Shown here in pieces: positions 57,201 to 64,000 of a stretch of 64,000 nucleotides of DNA. The stretch's first letter is position 1, and each line of letters starts with the position of its first letter. This stretch comes from Phoronis australis (Eukaryota > Phoronida > Phoronidae), in the NCBI GenBank assembly GCA_002633005.1, contig NMRA01000862.1, forward strand, positions 52,895 to 116,894. The letters are read 5' to 3'. The notes beneath the pieces were generated by a model. It did not search any database and was not told where the DNA came from. It worked only from the letters and a program-made list of their open reading frames with translations. Both the position numbers and the translations under genes were made by a program.

Positions 57201-60200
57201 GCGCATTTTAACGTGTTTTCAAAGGTGATTTCAAAAGAAAATGTTAAAGTCGTCTGGAATCCAAGCATTGTATTTGAAAGCTTAACTCTTTAGCTATTAA
57301 ATGACACCACTTTGGTCCCCAAAGAATGCATATTAATGGCACTAGGATGCTTTGAGCATGACTTGTTTTACACTTCCAAAAGATGCCTCTTCCCAGGCAT
57401 GTACACGGGCATGATCCTCTTTTTTGAACCAACAGATGTCACTAATATATGCAAATGAGGCTAGCATCTCCTACGTCATATAACGTCATACGATGCGAGT
57501 TTCCAATTTGAACCCTCAGGTGCCTATAGTGAATGACTTGAAACGCACTGAGTTCTACCTGATTGGGTAGATCTTAGAAAATTAGAACATTGAATGGTTT
57601 CACATGAAAATACATTTAATTGTATTTGGATACGCTTGTATGTGTGTATGCGTGGACCTCGTCATTTTGCTTGAATCCAGATTTAGAAGCAGGTGTTATT
57701 TTGTCAAGAAATGAGCTGCTCCCGCCACGGTGACCGGTGTCGTGGCGTCGCCGGGAAGTCTGATCCATGCATGCGCAATTCGACGAACTAGTGCTAGTCG
57801 CTGGTCAGCTCCTCTGATTCGTTTGAGACGTGCGGCGTAACTCGAACCTATACCCGTGTTCTGGCTCCAAGGTCGTTTTTTTTACCCAGTTTCGTGAAAC
57901 GTTCATTTTAATACGGTCATTTCCTGAAGATTTTTTGAAAGGTATGATCCCGAAATCCTTGGCCTATAGAGCTGTAGCAAAATTCCTTGTTGAAACACGG
58001 CCACTTGTCCAGCTTCTGCCGGGGGGCTGAGGAAAATGAACGCGTGTCCCAAAAATGCACACACTTCAACCCCTGCAGTTCAAGTTCTTTTCCCGTCAAT
58101 CACTGTGCGCGGATTCTACGCGGGCAGCTTACTGCAGGACTACACCTTATTTTTAACGTGGGTGCGTCACTGAGTCACGACGTGTCCAGCCTATGCAGTA
58201 TGCACGGGAATGGCAAGCAAACGATTCGGTTTAGAAGAACCTAAATTCACTGCACAGTTCTACTGGAAACTACAAGCATCAAGGAAGTGCAAAGACAATC
58301 TTTCCAAATTTATGAGTATTGACTTGAACTTCTTTTCGATCTACAGTTTGTAAATTTTTGAATTTCATTAGTCTAGTTTTTAATTCAATAAAGCATTTAG
58401 AACTGCCCGACATTCATGAATATCACTGTTATTGTTTAGTGTCCTTCTTTGCGATATGGTGGTCTGATGATGGATCGAATTGTTGCAAGTCAACCTTCAG
58501 CCTTCAACTAAGTTCAGTGACGCATCGCCATTTCTTACAAGACAGCTTCTTCTGTGCTGTGCACGAATGTTTTGTGTTTTTGATGAATTTGGAATCTCAA
58601 CTTACCCTCGTGAGTAGTTGGCAGTGTCATGTCGGAGGTGTATTGAGGGCGCAGCACTAAAAAAAGTGGGGGCTAAACCCTCCTCAGCCCCCTTGTAGTG
58701 CACCGCCTATGGACCACTGAAAAACCTGGACTGAATTAATACGCTCCGCAAAACTTTTGCTTTACAAATTTTCTCGACTTTTCGAAATACATGTATGAAT
58801 GATTAAGTGCACATTTTCAAAGGCGCGTAGACGACCTGTGCTGCAAAAACGGAGACCCTAACAACAATTGTCCTGGCCAGGGCCCTCAAATGGTAAACCA
58901 TACACTGATACCGAGTTGTCAAGTCTTGAATTTTCTCTCTGATCAGTATTCGAAGTCTTCTTTTTTGTCTTTCCCCAGCCCCACACCTTTGTCGGTTGCC
59001 ATGGTTTGACCCTGAGGCATGCAATTCTTTTGGGGTGGCACTCGCCCTCCCCCCGCTTACTAAGGTCCTGATGCAAGGAGTCCATCGCTGGTCCAAGGTC
59101 AATGATGTGTTTCAACACGCACTCGTTGTATAGCTTGAGCATTAAATTAAAGGTTTAAGAAATACAGTAGCAGTTTTGGGCATTGAATTGTGCGTGTAAA
59201 AGGGTTTATGGATTCGTACTGAATTTGTTGCTGCAACTTGTCTCACGGGCCTGTATCCGGCACGTGACCACAAATGTGGACACTAATTCGGCTATTGCGC
59301 AAGTCGACTGTAGCAAGGTGGCCAGTGAAAATGTAAGGCAGTGACAACTCGGATTTCTAGTCTCTTATTATGAAAACCATTGAAGGCAATTATCAGCACC
59401 TGCAAACAAGATTTTTGAAGTATGGAGAATTTCAACAGGAGTTAGTTGCCATACCTAGTAGCGAAGCTGCCAACATTCCAGCCAGGGTTACTTCCGGTCC
59501 TTCGAAGCAATTATAGCACATATATACGAATTTTTAAGAATGGCAAGGGTGCGTTTTGTGTTGACGGAAATGTCCATGGCGTCAAGGAATTTGAGGCATT
59601 TAATGATTAACAACTGTTGTGGCTTAATTTGGAAAAACACCTAGCAAAACTAACTTCCAAGTATGCATACTGTGGCGGAATTAACCCACGGCCATTCTTT
59701 ATGCCGATAGCAATGTATTCGTCTACTGAAGAACAGGAATCATAGACATCCCGCGCGCTCCGTCTATGGTTCTGACACTTCAAACTTTTGTCAACACGAT
59801 AGGTATAGCCGCAGAAAGTTCGATGTTGACCTCATTCTAATCTCTGCAATCCACTGTCAGGGAACGAAAACAATTCAAAGTCCGCTCCTCGAAATACAGT
59901 AGGGCTTGCTTCGCTGGAATTCAGAACTGCGGTCATGATAGTGTTTTCACCTCCTGATTACGAAGCGATCGAGTGGTACCTTCATCAGCGCGTGCTCTCA
60001 GCGGGAGGTCACCACTTTATCCACTCAAGCGCTCGACCAACAACTGACGAGAGTCTCAGATCTCCCACATGCAAATTTGACATGCAAATGAGGGAGTACT
60101 TGACTACTGCTCCATCTATACATCGACGGAAAAGCTTAAATACCCGTGACTGCGTGTGGGAAGTTGCGATTGCGTGCGCTGAAGTCGACATTTTCAGAGT

Positions 60201-60270
60201 ACAATTACACCACTGTTTAAAGTTGCAAAGTGAGGTTTTTGATATCCTTCTATAAAAATAGCTTGAATCT
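57201..60270. other. Downstream region, no supported gene
   Basis: I see no sushi or EGF exon and no domain-bearing open frame. A short GC-rich inverted segment (GTGGGGGCTAAACC...CCTCAGCCCCC, 58667-58692) could be a small MITE. The short open frames on both strands (for example 58803-59142 minus, 59935-60255 plus) have no recognisable features. Confidence 0.5.
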
Positions 60271-60281
60271 CTCTGATAAAA

Positions 60282-61524
60282 TCACCTGTTTCCTTTTAAA
60301 CGAAACTTAAGTCCTGAAATTAGACCGGGGAAGGAGGCCAAAAACGGCGGTTTAGCTAGTTGTCCCTTCCTGGTTATCTCTTCCTGGTCACATGCATAAA
60401 TCCTCGACATCCAACTTCTATGGGAAGACAGAAGCATTTCCATCCATTCGCTGCACACTCCTACGATAACTCTGCATACTTGAGTAGATTCCTTTCGTGA
60501 GCCTTTCTGCACTCTAGTCTCCCACGGCACTGTTATCTTTATCAAAATCACTATCTTCTTACTTCCTGATCACAATACTATGACTGGTCTTAACTGAGTG
60601 GCTGCAATATGGCTCGGGAATGTACCCCTAGTGACCACATTCACCATTATCTTCCAGTTGGCAGCCATGTCTAGCACAGTCACCCGGATCGCTCTCCTTA
60701 GTGGGTATTCCGCCCTTGTAAAATTGGATGAATGCCTTGCCAGAGTTAGTCACCTTCATTCTCTCCAGATCTAAAACATGTGCAATACACTTAAGTATCT
60801 TTTCATGGCGCCAGGTGTACTTTCATGTAGTGAGTGCTTCTCTGCAGCTGGATACAACGTGTTCTAAGGTACACCGCTTGCCACAGCTTCTGCAGCGGTC
60901 ATCCTCAGTTTTTCCCTACATTCGAAGATTGACAGGAGTTGGGAGAGTGTCATATATGGAGCCAAGTACAAAACCCAACTTGAACTGATCTGAAGACAGA
61001 AGATCTTCACCAGTTATCCTTCTGCTGCACACTCCTTCCCATGATGTCCATGCACCCTGTTTCCTCAGTCCGACTGCTTCAGTATATCTTCTCTCATTCT
61101 CCTGAGATCTCACTTCGTCCAGAACCATTTTGCGCCTCTCTTTGCCATTTGGCGACATCCACCTCTTCCCTGGAACCATTGCCAACCCCTGTCTTCCTTG
61201 GCTGACGGTGCCCACGATGTCTTTATACCTTAACCTGCTCTCGGCATCCTCCACTGCCACAGCAGCCTTCCACTTTATTCCAGAGTCTACCGATAATTCG
61301 CTTTCTCTGATCATCTCATCTCTTGATTTCCACAGAGCCAATAATGTTCTGCCCTTTACTACCTTGAACTCTTCCTTAGTCGATGTCACCGGTAGAGAAA
61401 CAGCACCTCCTTTGATGTATAACCCGAGTCTTGCAAAGCTTGGCGGGACACCTAACCACTTCCTTAACCATCTGCTCACTATCCTTTCCATTTTCTCTGC
61501 ATATGAAATTGAAAAATCATACAT
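60282..61524 (-). pseudogene. RLE-type LINE, C-terminal half of ORF
   Basis: On the minus strand a 202-codon frame (61524-60916) carries the region after the reverse transcriptase of an R2-superclade LINE (RWLRKWLGVPPSFARLGLY, SLPVTS, EEFKVVKGRT, EDAESRLRYKDIVGTV). Reading on with frame changes gives CRSCGKRCTLEHVVSSC near 60890-60840, the CCHC knuckle (C-x2-C-x7-H-x4-C), then KITVPWE near 60540 and GWKCFCLPIEVGCRGF near 60450-60405, both from the restriction-like endonuclease. The catalytic reverse transcriptase core is absent (5' truncated at about 61524) and stops and frameshifts break the frame, so it is inactive. Confidence 0.78.
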
Positions 61525-61529
61525 TGTCA

Positions 61530-62390
61530 GTGGTTACAATACTACTAATAGAATACCATTCATAACTATGTTCAATCCATGTTTAAACGGAATTAGCCAC
61601 GTCTTCAAAAAAACATCTTTCTACGCTGCATATTTCCCCTCAAATGAAAAACCTATTTCCTCATCCACCTATAATTTCTTGAAGAAAATGTAAAAATTTA
61701 AAAAATTATTTAGTTAAAGCTAATATCGACAAATTACACCAAACTGACAAACCTATTGGCAACACACAATTTAACAAAACTAGGTGTAAAATGTGTAATT
61801 TCATCAACGATAGCACTTTTTTCCAGTCTTCCCAAACCAATGAAAACTTTGAAATAAAACATTATTCTGATTGCACCACCAACAATATTATTTACCTTAT
61901 AACTTGTAAAAAATGTTCTATCCAATACGTAGGACAAACTCAACATAATCTACAAACTCGGTTTCGTAATCATAGATTGAACATAATACTTAAACACATT
62001 TCTGATACTTTAGGTAATCATTTCAATTCCAAAAAACATAATATTCAAGATCTTTCTCTACAAATAATAGAAAAATTCCAACACCCAAGTACCCCTCACA
62101 GACTTAAAAGAGAACAATATTGGATAGACAAACTTAATACAATAGAACCTCATGGATTGAACATAAAAACTTCTTAAAATATGTCATTGAATTTTTTACG
62201 CAAAAATGTATCATTTTCATTACACCATATCTTATATGTCAATTGTCATTTTGTGTTTGATTTTACTTTATTTCTGTTTTTGTTGATAAAGGAAGTTGTT
62301 ACCTCCACAGTTGATCCATTCTTGTTGTTTTATTTACCGATTTATATTCTTTTAGTTGGGATGGTATATAAATATTTCTCCGAGTGACTT
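61530..62390 (+). pseudogene. Penelope-like element, 3' part with GIY-YIG domain
   Basis: It begins with TNRIPFITMFNPCLN, the linker after the Penelope reverse transcriptase, then after one frame change near 61690 continues with NYLVKANIDKLHQ and a CKMCNF motif. A GIY-YIG endonuclease follows: IIYLITCKKCSIQYVGQTQ, RFRNHRLN, HFNSKKHNIQDLSLQI, HRLKREQYWIDKLNT. It stops at 62177, then the 3' tail runs to about 62390. It is 5' truncated against the LINE fragment at 61524, so it lacks the reverse transcriptase. It is the most complete copy of the family in the window and about 95 percent alike, by eye, to the copy at 25548-26007. Confidence 0.8.
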
Positions 62391-64000
62391 TGATTCCTGG
62401 TTGGGTTTCACTTTTCTAGGGAAGAGGGAAATGTTTTAATACTCAAAATCATTAACCATTGACCTTGTTCTGTGATTCATCTGTATGTCACCTTCATAAA
62501 TTCACCGGCAAGCATTGTGTAAGTCAAGTCAGGACTGTGGCTGTTTCTGGTTCATTAGGCTCTCTGCAGTACATATTGGTCGGATACTGTAAGTACTCTC
62601 CATGAACCTGAGTATTTACAAAACTGCTTCTCCTACACTAGAATCGCGTTAGCTGCTCGCCATTGGCAAATTCTGAGCGGGACTTGCGATGGTAAAGGTA
62701 AGTCTATTAACTTGGCGAATGCTGCTAAAATAAATTGCACCGCAAATGACATTCTCACTTCGATTCCGAGTCCTCAAAATAGCAAGCAAATATTTCATTT
62801 CATGCCCGTCACTTCCCTTGAACTCACTCTTTTACCGCAATGAAATGTTCAATTGTGTAGGCCGGGTCTGTGCTCTTGGTAATGGTGATTTCTCGCTTCA
62901 TAAGAGATCTCGTGTAGGTGCTACCGCTTGTCGTCTGCATGTGAGATGTCAAAGCAATGGATAGAAGACTATTTCGGCGGTAAACGCGTCGCAGACTCTC
63001 AATAACTTTTCACACAAGTGACATTTAGAGAGCTGACGAGGTATGACATTTTGATTTAAAAACAGATCACAAACTTGATCTTCGTGGTGCCATCTGTGGC
63101 TTTTACTTCTCAAAAGGAAAACACAACAAATGATGCGCTGAAAAATTGCATATTTTAGTGATGAAGGCAGGGAGATTTAACACCAAGTGAAAATATTAAA
63201 TTCAAACCTTGAGTTCATATTTCACGTTTGAGACAGCTCAACTCAGTTCAGCCTTATTCTCCGAGTAGTTAATTCTCGTCAGACTGGCTCATACCACGTC
63301 GCAAGCATAAAGTTATTGAGAGACTTTATCAAGTTTGCATTTCGGCGGCGGCCGAAAGAAATCAAGGTAAATTTTGTTACTTAATAAGTTTTATATTCAC
63401 CACACTGCATGATTTAGCTTTATATTGCAAGCCACAAATTATGTTAATGTTTTTGAACCTACATAGCTTGCTCACAAAATGCCCACGTGGCCGGCGCGCC
63501 CCCACTGAAACCCGGGGATGGAGGGAGTCCCTGCACAATTTTTTAAGTGAAGATCAATGAAATGATCATGTAGCCGCCGTAATCCCGGGATAGGGGTGAG
63601 CCCCTACCCAAATTTTTAATGTCAACCTCAATGAAATGCCCGTGAAGCGGAAAAAAGACTGTAAAAGGCGAGTTGTTTTCTAAAGGCACTTTTCCATTGG
63701 AGCAACTTGGGTTTAATGAAGCTTCCCCAGAACTTTGCTTACCTTTCCCATTAGACAGTGATATCGAAGAAGACACCAGACAACGCAGTTCATTCGTACT
63801 CTCAAATGAACATTAAGAAGTGGCTTTGTGGCTAACTAAAAATTGTTCCCGTCATTAACGAGTGTGTATGAAAATAATCAGAGTCGTTCTTCTTCTTTTC
63901 AAAATTCTAATATTGTTCTCTAAACGGATGACACAACAATACTGTCTGCAGGCAAAACCTCATCTGAAATCCAGGCCAATCTCAACTCTGGTTTAACAAT
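62391..64000. other. End of window, no supported gene
   Basis: An imperfect duplication lies at about 63485-63650 (GGGATGGAGGGAGTCCCT and GGGATAGGGGTGAGCCCCT, each followed by an AATTTTT...TCAATGAAATG phrase). Apart from that I see AT-rich sequence and short open frames without features. Confidence 0.5.

Noticed and set aside
62181-62387. 68-codon frame after the Penelope-like stop, also found at 26059
   Set aside because: It lies in the shared 3' tail of the retroelement and is leucine/phenylalanine-rich by AT bias; I see no sign that it is a separate gene.
1-64000. CRISPR arrays, operons, ribosome binding sites and other prokaryotic features
   Set aside because: Spliced exons, microsatellites and retroelements show this is eukaryotic DNA; no spaced identical short repeats of CRISPR type are present.

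Overview
This is animal nuclear DNA, most likely from a cnidarian and probably a stony coral. The grounds are one long, intron-rich gene built from extracellular sushi (CCP) and calcium-binding EGF exons, introns of 0.4 to 11 kb, AT-rich introns full of dinucleotide tracts, frequent TACATGTA palindromes, and relics of Penelope-like, RLE-type LINE, LTR-Gag, THAP and hAT-like elements. The taxon is inferred; no organism-specific marker gene is present.

The only gene I can support is on the + strand between 3351 and 56189. I find 15 coding exons: nine sushi exons (3351-46498), then six EGF exons (47951-56189). Every exon is flanked by AG/GT, has a length divisible by three, and is entered and left in phase 1, so each is an interchangeable cassette. 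Together they give 2649 nt (883 codons). I found no start codon, signal peptide, transmembrane segment or stop codon, so the gene is open at both ends. The domain order suggests a secreted or surface adhesion or complement-like protein of the broad SVEP1/sushi-EGF type.

The most interesting part is 50.8-55.4 kb. There a roughly 1.25-kb unit has been tandemly amplified. Each full unit holds one intact EGF exon (four in all, at 51551, 52739, 53983 and 55235) and one broken EGF exon (three in all, at 52462, 53706 and 54957). The broken exons keep their 3' splice site, carry a TAG at the same codon, and have lost the third disulfide region and the original donor. They are either dead exons copied along with the array or possible poison exons.

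The introns hold mobile-element debris. 3.5-14.7 kb has a decayed THAP domain and a 127-bp MITE. 16.9-17.85 kb has a decayed LTR-retrotransposon Gag. 21 kb has a LINE 3' fragment. 25.5-26.3 kb has two partial Penelope-like copies head to head around an N. 28.5 kb has a hAT-like MITE. 29.9 kb has a tRNA-like SINE head. 32.5-35.6 kb has a 3.1-kb TIR element with internal tandem repeats. Beyond the last exon, 56.2-64 kb has a THAP first exon with a stop, a duplicated exon end at an N, two RLE-type LINE fragments and a Penelope-like 3' fragment. The two single Ns (26008 and 56513) both sit at duplications and look like assembly joins.
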